Source: Paenibacillus sp. PK3_47
Lineage (GTDB): Bacteria; Bacillota; Bacilli; Paenibacillales; Paenibacillaceae
Direction of reading: 5' to 3'
Assembly (NCBI RefSeq): GCF_023520895.1
Contig: NZ_CP026029.1
Location: 1,922,001-1,986,000, forward strand
DNA length: 64,000 nucleotides
Shown here: piece by piece, positions 54,401 through 62,097 of the stretch
Position numbering within the stretch: the stretch's first letter is position 1
How the letters are laid out: each line of letters opens with the position of its first letter
Notes under the pieces: model-generated
What the model was told of the DNA's origin: nothing
Databases searched by the model: none
What the model saw: the letters and a program-made list of their open reading frames with translations, nothing else
Made by a program: the position numbers and the translations under genes

Positions 54401-55138
54401 CAGAAGCGGCGCCGGTGTCTCCTCAATGATCTTCTGGTTCCGGCGCTGCACGGAGCAATCCCGCTCACCGAGCGCAACCGCTTCTCCGGTGCCGTTGCCG
54501 AAGATCTGCACTTCAACATGGCGGGCCCGGGCAATATACTTCTCCAGAAACACACCGCCGTCGTTGAAGTTGGCCGCGGCCAGCCGTGTAACCGAATCAT
54601 AGGCTTCAGTCAAAGCCGCTTCACTCGGACAGATGCGCATACCGATTCCGCCACCGCCTGCAGTGCTCTTCAGCATGACAGGATATCCGATCTCTCCGGC
54701 TTTCCTGACGGCTTCTTCGAGGTTCTGAATCAGGCCGGTTCCGGATAGCAGCGGAACCCCCGCCTGTTCTGCAATCGCCCGGGCCGTGTGCTTGAGCCCG
54801 AATAACTCGATATTCCCGGGAGTTGGGCCGATGAACACAATGCCGTTATCCAAGCAGGCTCTCGCAAAAGAAACATTCTCGCTGAGGAAGCCGTATCCAG
54901 GATGTACTGCGTCAGCACCCACTTCAAGCGCTTTGCTCAGGATAAGCTCCGCGTTCAGATAGCTTGTTTTTGCTGCCCCTTCCCCGATCAGCAGCGCTTC
55001 ATCTGCCTGTTCTACATGCAGACTGTCCCGGTCTGCCTCGGTGTAGACAGCAACAGAGGCGATTCCCATCTTCTTCAGCGTACGGATAATCCGCACGGCG
55101 ATGGCACCGCGGTTGGCAATCAGAACTTTTTTAAACAT
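51494..55138 (-). CDS. Biotin-dependent guanidine (urea) carboxylase
   Basis: A 1214-residue enzyme. It has a biotin carboxylase domain (1-450, with the ATP-grasp loop GGGGIGMRICPSE), carboxyltransferase domains of the KipA/KipI (AHS2 then AHS1) type (about 460-1000), and a C-terminal biotin carrier with biotinyl-Lys in ESMKMEFPQ. Usually annotated urea carboxylase. The upstream guanidine-I riboswitch and the two associated deiminase genes indicate that guanidine is the physiological substrate, giving carboxyguanidine. Start 55138 has GGAGG 8 nt upstream and overlaps the preceding gene by 8 bases. Confidence 0.95.
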   Translation of the reverse strand: MFKKVLIANRGAIAVRIIRTLKKMGIASVAVYTEADRDSLHVEQADEALLIGEGAAKTSYLNAELILSKALEVGADAVHPGYGFLSENVSFARACLDNGIVFIGPTPGNIELFGLKHTARAIAEQAGVPLLSGTGLIQNLEEAVRKAGEIGYPVMLKSTAGGGGIGMRICPSEAALTEAYDSVTRLAAANFNDGGVFLEKYIARARHVEVQIFGNGTGEAVALGERDCSVQRRNQKIIEETPAPLLPEKTRRAMLDSARQLAMEAGYRNAGTVEFLYDPEADRYYFLEVNTRLQVEHGVTEEVCGIDLVEWMVQEAAGELNQLEERLRKPQGHSLQVRLYAEDCYHDFRPSDGRIDSVIWPEGVRVETWIQPGLQVTTLYDPMLAKIIVHAGTREEAIHKMIGSLEQLRVYGITTNQSYIAAFLGTDSFREGLVYTSMLNGYLSAERAIEVIDGGVQTSVQDVPGRIGYWDIGVPPSGPMDALAFRIGNRLLGNTEQAAGLEMTLRGGSYRFRDEVRFVLTGADMGAALDGIPVPLYSPVIAPAGSVLTLGESKLGMRGYMLVDGGFDMPLTLGSASTFTLGGFGGHAGSALRPGSVLRIKPSTAAAGTAQDMHPLPGISRPALAKEWSIGVIPGPHCTQEYLLPAYMEQLTETEWEVHFNSSRTGVRLVGPAPLWAREDGGDAGLHPSNIHDNAYAVGALDLTGDMPIILGPDGPSLGGFVCPVTTATAELWKIGQLRPGDTVRFQLITVEEAEQLWLEQESFLDWIGSERQQEDTPAIPVLPVASSGSYMPLLAHEEEGRRFRIVIRCSGDENILVEYGERELDLLYRFQVYVLMQAVQDSGLIPYIEMTPGIRSLQIHLDRRKITVKEAAALVLDIDRELPSLDSIEVPSRIVNLPLSWDDPATRLAIERYQQNVRPDAPWCPSNLEFIRRMNGLESIDEVANVVFNASYLVMGLGDVYLGAPVAVPLDPRHRLVTTKYNPARTWTPENAVGIGGAYLCVYGMEGPGGYQFVGRTVQMWNKFRETANFEPGKPWLLRFFDQIRFYPVSEEELLQMREDFPRGAFTVEVEETTFKLKEYLEWLDTIQGEASGFRELQQGAFQQERERWKELGIAEHIAESEAAAAQGSSSLPEGSAGVNSLMPGSVWKVIAEPGQRVRKGETIIIEESMKMEFPQQAPMDGIIAEIFVSPGDQVRAGDLIAAIYPVQEEAAS

Positions 55139-55805
55139 CGGAACCACCTCCATCCCCATTCCAGATCAATACCTGAGCCGGTGTAGGATTATAAGCATTG
55201 CACGGATTGTTAAGCTGAGGGCAGTTGCTGATCAGCACGGTAACCGGAGCAAGGGCAGTCAGTTCAACATAGCGCCCCGGACCAGATACCCCGTCTGCAA
55301 ACGTCAGCTTTCCATCGGGTGTCACAGGCACATTCATAAAAAAGTTCACATTCGGGGCGAGATCCCGCTTTGTATATTCACTGCGTCCGGACAGCATGAG
55401 CATAAATGTGTCACGGCAGTTATGCATCGGCAGCGTGTCGTGCGAGTACCGCACCGTATTGCTCTGGGCGGAGCAGGCTCCGCCCACCGTATCGTGACGG
55501 CCGCAGGTATCCGCGGTAATCTTCAGCAGCTCACGGCCGGATTCGGCCAGCAGGACGGAGCCTGCAGTCAAATACAGATTATGCTGATTCGTAATTGTCC
55601 GGATGGCGCTGTAATGGTCTCCCGGATCTTCCGTTGAATAAAAGAGTGTGTCAACCGCCTGATTTCCTTCCACATCGACAATCCGGAGAACCTGGCCCGG
55701 CAGCAGATCATGCAGCCAGCCTTCCCCGGCCGGAATAATACAATCAACCGCTGCAGACGCAGGGTCCAGTTTACTTAACACAGGCTCAAAAGTATAAGTT
55801 GTCAT
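55131..55805 (-). CDS. Carboxyguanidine deiminase subunit (urea-amidolyase-associated protein 2)
   Basis: A 224-residue protein of the DUF1989 family. GEGWLHDLLPGQVLRIVDVEGNQAVDT at the N-terminus has the family core; conserved Cys and His occur in TCGRHDTVGGACS and MHNCRDTFM, likely zinc or active-site residues. With the adjacent paralogue it forms the heterodimer that converts carboxyguanidine to allophanate in guanidine degraders. Start 55805 gives a TGATG junction with the upstream gene; an earlier in-frame start would sit inside that gene. Confidence 0.88.
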   Translation of the reverse strand: MTTYTFEPVLSKLDPASAAVDCIIPAGEGWLHDLLPGQVLRIVDVEGNQAVDTLFYSTEDPGDHYSAIRTITNQHNLYLTAGSVLLAESGRELLKITADTCGRHDTVGGACSAQSNTVRYSHDTLPMHNCRDTFMLMLSGRSEYTKRDLAPNVNFFMNVPVTPDGKLTFADGVSGPGRYVELTALAPVTVLISNCPQLNNPCNAYNPTPAQVLIWNGDGGGSDV

Positions 55806-56521
55806 CACAGTCCAGCCCCTCTCATCAGCAAATCGGCATTCCATGTATTCTCAAAGGCTCTTCTGTTCTCCGCGCAGTGCGTTACGCATGGATCATCTTC
55901 CTTTACCGCATCTGCCCCGGTTACCTGAATATGAATTTCCGAAGCCGGGTAGCGTGTATCGGGATCCAGCGGATTCGGGGTATTGGAGCATACCAGCAAA
56001 AGATCCATCTCCGTGCGGAGCGTTACCGAATGTCCAGCGGTTTCCTGCCGGGCGTAATGCATGGAACCATCCAGCTCACAAATCACTTTGGAGAACAGAT
56101 TCACCGGAGGGATTAAATCACGGGGTGTCAGCTGGTTCCGGTAGAGTTCAACAATTAAATTCTCGGCACCGCTGCGGTACCATTCATTCCGTTCATTCTG
56201 GTAATTGGTCAGCCCGTACTTCTCATCTGTCATTTGTCTCGTTGTGTAACCGGCCAGAGGATCATGCCATCCGGCTGTATCCCGGGTGATAGAGGCCAGC
56301 ACTCTTCCCTGATCACTCATCAGAACATTTCCCGCCGTCAAAAATGCAGTATGCTGAGCTTTCAGCGTGTCAGGCATGTTATAGCGCTCCGAAGGATACC
56401 AGGCGTGGTACAGCAGCACCGACAGATTTGCCCGGTCGCTTTCCGCCGTGAATGTAATGGACTTCCCCTTGGCAATGCGGCCGGACCACTTGCCTCCCGC
56501 TTGAATCGTGAATGAGTGCAT
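55805..56521 (-). CDS. Carboxyguanidine deiminase subunit (urea-amidolyase-associated protein 1)
   Basis: A 238-residue DUF1989-family protein, paralogous to the next gene. It has SGRIAKGKSITFTAESDRANLS, a ... GWHDPLAGY segment, RDLIPPVNLF and a late THCAENRRAFENTWNADLL. It acts as the second subunit of the deiminase. AGGAGG lies 8 nt before the ATG. First gene of the operon, behind the guanidine-I riboswitch. Confidence 0.88.
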   Translation of the reverse strand: MHSFTIQAGGKWSGRIAKGKSITFTAESDRANLSVLLYHAWYPSERYNMPDTLKAQHTAFLTAGNVLMSDQGRVLASITRDTAGWHDPLAGYTTRQMTDEKYGLTNYQNERNEWYRSGAENLIVELYRNQLTPRDLIPPVNLFSKVICELDGSMHYARQETAGHSVTLRTEMDLLLVCSNTPNPLDPDTRYPASEIHIQVTGADAVKEDDPCVTHCAENRRAFENTWNADLLMRGAGL

Positions 56522-56548
56522 GAGGATACCTCCTAGTGAATGATAAAT

Positions 56549-56614
56549 AAAAAAAAGCCCGGGAGAAGCTTTCAGAGCACATTGCTGTTGCTCTGTCAGA
56601 TTCTCCCGGGCTTT
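56549..56614 (-). terminator. Riboswitch-controlled terminator
   Basis: On the minus strand AGCCCGGGAGAA pairs with TTCTCCCGGGCT around an inner CAGAGCA/TGCTCTG arm, followed by TTTTTTTTA. Its 5' arm is the 3' end of the guanidine aptamer, the expected switching arrangement. Confidence 0.92.
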
Positions 56615-56703
56615 TATCCCGCCGTGGACACCGGGTTACAGTCACCCCGTGCGTCTTCTCTCGGACCAGCCGGACAATTCAGTGTCCCGGAACCCTAGAA
56701 GAC
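56600..56703 (-). promoter_or_regulatory. Guanidine-I (ykkC) riboswitch
   Basis: The minus strand carries the class I guanidine aptamer core in order: CTAGGGTTCCG, GGTCCGAGAG, ACGGGGTGACTGTAACCCGG, GTCCACGGCGGGA and AAAAGCCCGGGAGA. Guanidine binding should prevent formation of the overlapping terminator and turn on the degradation operon. Confidence 0.96.
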
Positions 56704-56720
56704 ATTCTATAAAGTTTTGA

Positions 56721-56737
56721 TGTCAACAACACTAACA
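56721..56737. promoter_or_regulatory. GlnR/TnrA-type box, guanidine operon side
   Basis: TGTCA-N7-TAACA is a perfect match to TGTNA-N7-TNACA. It lies over the -35 region of a TATAGA -10 box at 56706-56711 (minus strand). Confidence 0.75.
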
Positions 56738-56888
56738 CATAAATTTTAAACGGGCAACAAAAAGTTAAATTTTTTCATAAATCAGGCATTTTTATAATAA
56801 TCATGTTAGGTATTAGAGAAAATTAGAACTTACGTTCCTATTTACAAGCAGAAAAAAAGCCTGTTATAGTCGACTCATTCAATTCGCA

Positions 56889-56905
56889 TGTAAGTTCTTA
56901 TGACA
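56889..56905. promoter_or_regulatory. GlnR/TnrA-type box, permease side
   Basis: TGTAA-N7-TGACA is a second perfect match to TGTNA-N7-TNACA, 50 bp before the permease start and upstream of a weak TTGTTA...TTAAAG promoter, a position suited to activation. Confidence 0.75.
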
Positions 56906-56955
56906 TTTTGTTAATGTGCTGGCGATCGTGTTAAAGAGAGGGAGTTGGAGAACGG

Positions 56956-58293
56956 ATGAAAAATACAGTTACGCTTAAAAGAGATTTATCACTGTCTCAT
57001 GTCGTTACGATGGGTCTTGCGTGGATGTCGCCGATGATCTTTTTCACCAGCTTTGGAGTCCTGCATGAAAGTTCCGGCGGTATGCTCCTTGCGGCCTATA
57101 TGCTTGCATTTATCGCTATTTTGTTTACAGCATTAAGCTACGGCCAAATGGCCCGTGCCTTCCCGGTCTCCGGCTCTGCCTACACCTATGTGTCCAAGGC
57201 GATGAATCCGTTTCTTGGCTTCTTAGTGGGGTGGGCCATATTGCTGGATTACTTGTTTTCCTGCATTGTGGCAGTCCTGATGTTCGGGGTCAACCTGAAT
57301 GCCCAATTCCCCGCAATCCCTTCATCCGCCTGGATTATTTTACTGACATTAATCGTCATGATTATAAATATAATCGGGATAAAACCGCTCGCAAACATCA
57401 GCAAACTTTTCGTATTTATGCAAATCCTCTTTATTGCCGGCTTCTGCGCCCTGCTCGTCTATAAAGCTCTGTATGGGGGCATTACAGCCGACCTCAATCC
57501 GCTGGCGGCACAAGAAGGCGTCTCGTTCTCGGCTATCCTGGCAGGAGCGTCCCTCGTCTGCTTTTCATTCCTCGGATTCGATTCAATCACAACGATGGCT
57601 GAGGAAACCAAGGAGCCCAAAAAGACTATTCCACGGGCCATATTGATCATTGTTCTCTCAGCGGGAGTCATGTATTTCATTACAGCGTACCTGATTCAAT
57701 GGATTGTCCCTTCCTTCGCCTACAGCCATGTGGATTCTGCAGGATATGAGCTGATGCAAAATATCGGCGGAAGTGTGCTGGCGGCAGTATTCACCTTTGT
57801 CATTATTTTCTCCATACTATCTCAAGGGCTCTCCTCCATGACTACCGTCACCCGCCTCCTGTTCGTCATGGGCCGGACCTCCCTGTTGCCCGGAAAGTTC
57901 GCATCTATCCATCCCAAAACACGTACGCCAGTATTCAATATCGTGCTAATGAGCATTGTCTCACTCTCTGCGCTGTTCATCAGCCTGGAGACTGCCATTA
58001 AATTCGTCAGCTTTGGCGCTCTGACCGCCTTCCTGTTTGTGAATCTCTCGGTCATTTCCCATTACATCCTGCGCCAGAAGCAGAGGGCTTTCCGCGATAT
58101 CCTGATCCGCCTTATCTGCCCGCTGTTCGGCGCCGGATTTGTGCTGTATCTCATTGCCCTGCTGGACTCCGCCTCCCTGATTCTTGGCACCAGCTGGCTG
58201 GCAGCAGGCCTTGTCTATTATGGGGTCCGCAGGCTGTCTGCAGCGTCTTTTAGAGAACCGGCTGCGGTTGCGCCGGAGGTTTCGAAGACGTAG
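56956..58293 (+). CDS. APC-family permease, probably nitrogen-compound importer
   Basis: A 445-residue transporter with about 12 hydrophobic segments. APC features: SHVVTMGLAWMSPMIFFTSFG (start) in TM1, FPVSGSAYTYVSKAMNP and FLGFDSITTMAEETKEPKK. Substrates of the family are amino acids, polyamines and related amines. GGAG lies upstream of the ATG. It is divergent from the guanidine operon and shares a regulatory region with two GlnR/TnrA boxes, so import of guanidine or a guanidino/amine precursor is a reasonable guess. Confidence 0.88.
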   Translation: MKNTVTLKRDLSLSHVVTMGLAWMSPMIFFTSFGVLHESSGGMLLAAYMLAFIAILFTALSYGQMARAFPVSGSAYTYVSKAMNPFLGFLVGWAILLDYLFSCIVAVLMFGVNLNAQFPAIPSSAWIILLTLIVMIINIIGIKPLANISKLFVFMQILFIAGFCALLVYKALYGGITADLNPLAAQEGVSFSAILAGASLVCFSFLGFDSITTMAEETKEPKKTIPRAILIIVLSAGVMYFITAYLIQWIVPSFAYSHVDSAGYELMQNIGGSVLAAVFTFVIIFSILSQGLSSMTTVTRLLFVMGRTSLLPGKFASIHPKTRTPVFNIVLMSIVSLSALFISLETAIKFVSFGALTAFLFVNLSVISHYILRQKQRAFRDILIRLICPLFGAGFVLYLIALLDSASLILGTSWLAAGLVYYGVRRLSAASFREPAAVAPEVSKT

Positions 58294-58334
58294 CCTCAAT
58301 GGAAAGGGAATAAAGCATAAGGCTGGACTCAATT

Positions 58335-58381
58335 AAAAACAGCGGTAGCCTTGGCAAAAAGTCATGGCTTCCGCTGTTTTG
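58335..58381 (+). terminator. Terminator of the APC permease gene
   Basis: AAAACAGCGG-AGCC pairs with GGCT-CCGCTGTTTT. Confidence 0.85.
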
Positions 58382-58485
58382 TTAAGGTAATGAATTTGTT
58401 AATCATTATAAATTAGATATTCTCGTCATATTACTCACTTTATGTACCTGCATACAGAATCATATTCATTTTATAAAAAATATAA

Positions 58486-58535
58486 AAAAGGCTGTCCAGA
58501 AGTCATATCATTGACTTTTAGACCAGCCCTATTTG
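58486..58535 (-). terminator. Terminator of the lysozyme-like gene
   Basis: On the minus strand GGCTG-TC-AAGTCA pairs with TGACTT-GA-CAGCC and is followed by TTTTTTATA. Confidence 0.75.
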
Positions 58536-58552
58536 CTTACTTTAATTTATTC

Positions 58553-59686
58553 TTAGTTCCAAAGGGTGGTTCCCCACCAGCCTTTAGCAATATTAACAAA
58601 AAGGTAATTCCCTCCGCCAACTGTAGGTAATAAGGAGGTATCAATTGTGTGTGGAGTATAAACATATAAAGAATAAGTAGCTTTATTTTTTACCCAGACG
58701 TAGTTTTTATAAGTTACTCCATTAGAAGTCACTGTATTCCCAAAATTAATGTTTGTAAATACTTTAGGATATCCAGTTGTCGGAGCTTGATTATATCGGT
58801 TTTTCAGTGTAGAGGCTCCACCTGAAATTTGTTGATTAAATCCGCCCTTTGTATAATCATCGCCGCCGTCTGTTGCACCGTATCCCATTGCGTAAAAAAA
58901 GCGTCTAGATGAGTACGCTACTGAACCAGGGGTCGCCGAAACTAAGGAAGATTCTTTTTGTAGGGTAGCTAGTATAACTTTAGGGTTTATACCATAGGTC
59001 TGCGCACTGCTAGCGATAGATGAAGCGGCGTTAATAGTATCTCCCTTAAAATAGGGTTTGCCAGAAGAATCTAAATAGTAGATCAGTACTGTATCCTTTA
59101 GTATTGAATTCTTGGAAGTAAGGAATGACTGGATTGATGCCGAGGTCATGGTTGAACTATTTGTAAATTGAGCGTCTGAAATAAGTTGATTCATATCTAT
59201 CCCATTAATAATGGTATCCTCATAAACTGTAGTCGATAAAGGAGCAATAAGCAAATTCGTATCAAAAGGAGTGACAATTTCACTTTCTACTCCAATTCCA
59301 TCAAGTTTCTTTTCCGCCGCCAATTTATTATTATTATATGTCTTAATAACTCTTATCTTTTTTGATTCATCTCTCTCATATACCTGTTTGCCGTTGAAAG
59401 CATCTGTAGATTCAATCATATTGCCATCGGTATCATAATGATATTGAATTTCGTTGCCATCACTATGGAATTCATTAATAATTTTTCCAGATTCATCATA
59501 CAGTAGGATATTAACGTCTTTCTTAATCTTCAAATATTGCCTCATTTCACTAACAGAACTTAGATCATTTCCTTCTTGCGAATTCCCATTTTCCGGTGAC
59601 GCCAATGTAAACTGTGGTACCATAAGCAAAACAGCAGAGGCAGCGAGAGCAATAGATTTTCTAAAAAAACTAGTAAACGAATTCAA
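58553..59686 (-). CDS. Secreted lysozyme-like (SLT-type) protein
   Basis: A 377-residue exported protein. A signal peptide (1 to about 29) precedes an N-terminal part with YD-repeat-like pieces (NEIQYHYDTDGNMIEST, 78-94). The C-terminal domain (about 170-377) has YGINPKVILATLQKESSLV, a lytic-transglycosylase/lysozyme-like core with probable catalytic Glu245, and FFYAMGYGATDGGDD. Peptidoglycan cleavage is likely. TTG 59686 is chosen: GGAAGG lies 7 nt upstream, and the alternative GTG at 59695 touches that site. Base composition is more AT-rich than the genes to the left. Divergent from a small lipoprotein gene. Confidence 0.75.
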   Translation of the reverse strand: MNSFTSFFRKSIALAASAVLLMVPQFTLASPENGNSQEGNDLSSVSEMRQYLKIKKDVNILLYDESGKIINEFHSDGNEIQYHYDTDGNMIESTDAFNGKQVYERDESKKIRVIKTYNNNKLAAEKKLDGIGVESEIVTPFDTNLLIAPLSTTVYEDTIINGIDMNQLISDAQFTNSSTMTSASIQSFLTSKNSILKDTVLIYYLDSSGKPYFKGDTINAASSIASSAQTYGINPKVILATLQKESSLVSATPGSVAYSSRRFFYAMGYGATDGGDDYTKGGFNQQISGGASTLKNRYNQAPTTGYPKVFTNINFGNTVTSNGVTYKNYVWVKNKATYSLYVYTPHTIDTSLLPTVGGGNYLFVNIAKGWWGTTLWN

Positions 59687-59706
59687 AGAACACACCTTCC
59701 TTTTTA

Positions 59707-59740
59707 TATGGTATAATCATAATATTCTAAATATACCATA
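59707..59740. promoter_or_regulatory. Inverted repeat in a divergent promoter region
   Basis: TATGGTATA (59707-59715) and TATACCATA (59732-59740) form a perfect 9-bp inverted repeat with a 16-bp centre between divergent genes; it overlaps TATAAT-like sequences and could be an operator for both. Confidence 0.45.
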
Positions 59741-59777
59741 AAAACCCTTTTATGAGAAAAAAATAAAGGAGAACTCT

Positions 59778-60266
59778 ATGAAAATCAGATTTATTTTCCC
59801 TATAATTTTAATTAGCGTTTTGATTTTTACAGCTTGTTCAAAAGGAGCAGACAATAAAGAACAGTCATTGCATAATCAAATCCCAACCACCATTTATATC
59901 TCTCTTTACAGAACTGATTCAACTAAAATTCAACCAGAACTAATTGATATGGTAGGGGACTCTCAACTGTTGAAACAATTTTACAATTGGAAAAAAGACG
60001 GAATCCAGACTTCCCTGCCTTCTTTTGAAAAAGTTGATCGTATTTATATTCTACAATATTCATACGAAGGAGCCGATTCAAATTCGGAGTATTATATGTA
60101 CGTAACGGATAACGAAGGGAATAACTATATAAAGCAATTTGAATATAACGATTCCTACGAATCTTATCAGGCTTCTCTAAAAAGGGAAGATATCTTAGAT
60201 AAGATTGGTTCTGACGACTGGCTTAAAGTCTCTGCCATGGATTTGGTAAATAAAATAAACTTGTAG
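59778..60266 (+). CDS. Small lipoprotein, unknown function
   Basis: A 162-residue lipoprotein with lipobox IFTAC (Cys at 20). The mature part is mixed alpha/beta with no family I recognise; segments such as VDRIYILQYSYEG and EYYMYVTDNEGNNY suggest beta strands. AAGGAG lies 7 nt before the ATG. It is divergent from the secreted lysozyme-like gene; protection against or regulation of that enzyme is conceivable but unsupported. Confidence 0.7.
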   Translation: MKIRFIFPIILISVLIFTACSKGADNKEQSLHNQIPTTIYISLYRTDSTKIQPELIDMVGDSQLLKQFYNWKKDGIQTSLPSFEKVDRIYILQYSYEGADSNSEYYMYVTDNEGNNYIKQFEYNDSYESYQASLKREDILDKIGSDDWLKVSAMDLVNKINL

Positions 60267-60617
60267 ATTATACAATATGCTGCAATCTCGTGAAAGAGTA
60301 TCTGACTAATCTCATATACAAAAAAAGTGGTAGTTGTGGATGAAAAAATAAAGATTTAGACTACTACTATTTTATTTAAGTAATTACGCAAAAAAGCATG
60401 CAGAGATATGCATGCTTAATGGTAGAGGTAATTCACTAACTAATCCGGTTACATGTCTATTGCACCCAAAAAAGCGAGTGCAATAACCGGGGACACAGCC
60501 TTAATTACCCCGTTCATTATAAACACATCATCATTTAACTAATTAATACCTCTCAAACAATACTACCGTAATATTAAAATGAGCCGTCCTATAATTCAGG
60601 ACGACTCATTATTTAAG
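60267..60617. other. AT-rich region without genes, two hairpins
   Basis: It contains a short hairpin AAGCATGC/GCATGCTT (60394-60417) and a terminator-like stem AATGAG-GTCCT/AGGAC-CTCATT (60578-60610). No reading frame has both length and a ribosome binding site. Confidence 0.45.
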
Positions 60618-60692
60618 GTTCCACACTTTTTTACCTAGTTCCACACTTTTAACATTGGTACCATACTTTTTTTACTGGTTCCTACTTTTTTA
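60618..60692. repeat. Four direct copies of a GGTTCCACACTTTTT motif
   Basis: Copies at 60618-60633, 60638-60650, 60657-60673 and 60678-60692, about 20 bp apart, all in the same direction and increasingly diverged. Confidence 0.7.
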
Positions 60693-60712
60693 TCAATGGA
60701 CAGGTGTTCGGT

Positions 60713-60842
60713 GACATTAAAGTTGGTTACTTAGAAACTGAGGTAAATCAAGTCTTTTCTGTCTTTCAGCCCACTTTATTAGTTACATTAAAGTTGGTGT
60801 CCAAGAAAACCTCCCAAAAACTCTAATTACATTAAAGTTTGT
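60713..60842. repeat. Three direct copies of ACATTAAAGTTGGT
   Basis: Copies at 60714-60727, 60785-60798 and 60829-60842 in the same direction, each followed by a C/T-AGAAA-like tail. They lie next to the stop of the HEPN-like gene. Confidence 0.7.
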
Positions 60843-60893
60843 ACTCCGAAATAGTAGAACATTTGAGTAGTCCCTCCTATACTCCCAATGTCT

Positions 60894-61949
60894 TTATGCA
60901 TACTGAAGTGCCCTCAGCTGATTTTTATTTGTTATAAGCTCCCATACAATTTCATTTAATACTTCATCTAGTCGACAGCAGATATTTAAGTAAGTCCAAT
61001 TTTCTATGCTATATTCAAATTCATCATATTGGTAATTAATCATAAATTCATCTCTATAACGTTTTAATAACTTTTGTATAGCTCTAAAATCCCCATGGGC
61101 TATTTTATTTCTGAGTTGTCTCATTATCTGAGCAAAATTAACTTTTTTAGTAGTTCCTAATCGTAAATCCTTTAAGAATAGGGGTAGCTTTCTTTCTAAT
61201 TCTCCAACGGTTCTCCCATTTCCTGAAGGGTTTATGATTAACATTTCAATTAAGGACATCACTTTAAAAATATGGTAAGCATTATAATCGCGATCATGAT
61301 ACATTGAATTTATTATGTAATCTAAAATCCAAAAATCCTCTTCCTTTTGCAAATAATCATCTATCTGTGCTCCTACTTTAACTAATGAAGACATACACTC
61401 TTTATTATAGTTTTCAAAATCCAATTGTGAGTTTAACATTGCACGAAAAAAATTCAGAATGCGCGGCTTCTCGTTAAATTCATCTGAAGAAAAAGTTGAA
61501 AATGGTATCCTTTTGTTTAACGAGTCCTTCCCTTTACTTGAATTTTGAATTTTATTGCAAAAATTTATGAACTTTAGTGGAAATGAAACTTCACATGTAG
61601 GGCTATCCATTGCGTCATTTTTTAATTGTAAATATGAATTTTCAAAATCCAATACATCAATGGCGACAAGATTTCTTGCTATTACTTCTAATTCGGAATT
61701 ATGGTCCTCTAAAGAAATATTCCATTTCGCCTTTTTGACTAACTCAGCAAGATCATAATTACTAAGCTTACTGTTCTTAAATTCTCTTTTTCCCCATATC
61801 TTTAAATTATGTTCATATACTAGCATCTCTTCTAGCATATCGTCCTGCAATCCCTTTATCCAATCACTAGGTGGATTTGATATTCCAACACCTAATTTTT
61901 TAGATATAATAGTCGGTTCAATATTTCCATAGAAATTTAAAATAATCAT
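60894..61949 (-). CDS. HEPN-like (RxxxxH) protein, unknown
   Basis: A 351-residue soluble protein. The C-terminal third has MRQLRNKIAHGDF (276-288), in which Arg280 and His285 form the R-x4-H motif of HEPN ribonuclease-like domains of the Apea/abortive-infection kind. The N-terminal two thirds are helical and unrecognised. GGAGGTG lies 4 nt before the ATG. AT-rich codon use like its neighbours. It follows the UvrD-like helicase by about 150 bp, with a terminator between, so the two may be separately transcribed parts of one defence-type locus. Confidence 0.65.
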   Translation of the reverse strand: MIILNFYGNIEPTIISKKLGVGISNPPSDWIKGLQDDMLEEMLVYEHNLKIWGKREFKNSKLSNYDLAELVKKAKWNISLEDHNSELEVIARNLVAIDVLDFENSYLQLKNDAMDSPTCEVSFPLKFINFCNKIQNSSKGKDSLNKRIPFSTFSSDEFNEKPRILNFFRAMLNSQLDFENYNKECMSSLVKVGAQIDDYLQKEEDFWILDYIINSMYHDRDYNAYHIFKVMSLIEMLIINPSGNGRTVGELERKLPLFLKDLRLGTTKKVNFAQIMRQLRNKIAHGDFRAIQKLLKRYRDEFMINYQYDEFEYSIENWTYLNICCRLDEVLNEIVWELITNKNQLRALQYA

Positions 61950-62047
61950 GGTTCACCTCCAAGATCTAGTCACCCTTATTATTACATATAATTATATCTC
62001 AGAAGATGGTGAAAATATGGCGAACAGTAATTCTTAAAGCTATAAAT

Positions 62048-62082
62048 AAAAAAAACCGGCCATCCAAAAGGGATAGCCGTTC
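62048..62082 (-). terminator. Terminator after the helicase gene
   Basis: On the minus strand AACGGC-ATCC pairs with GGAT-GCCGGTT around CCTTTT, followed by TTTTTTATTT. Confidence 0.8.
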
Positions 62083-62097
62083 TTCAGAAACCTTCGT

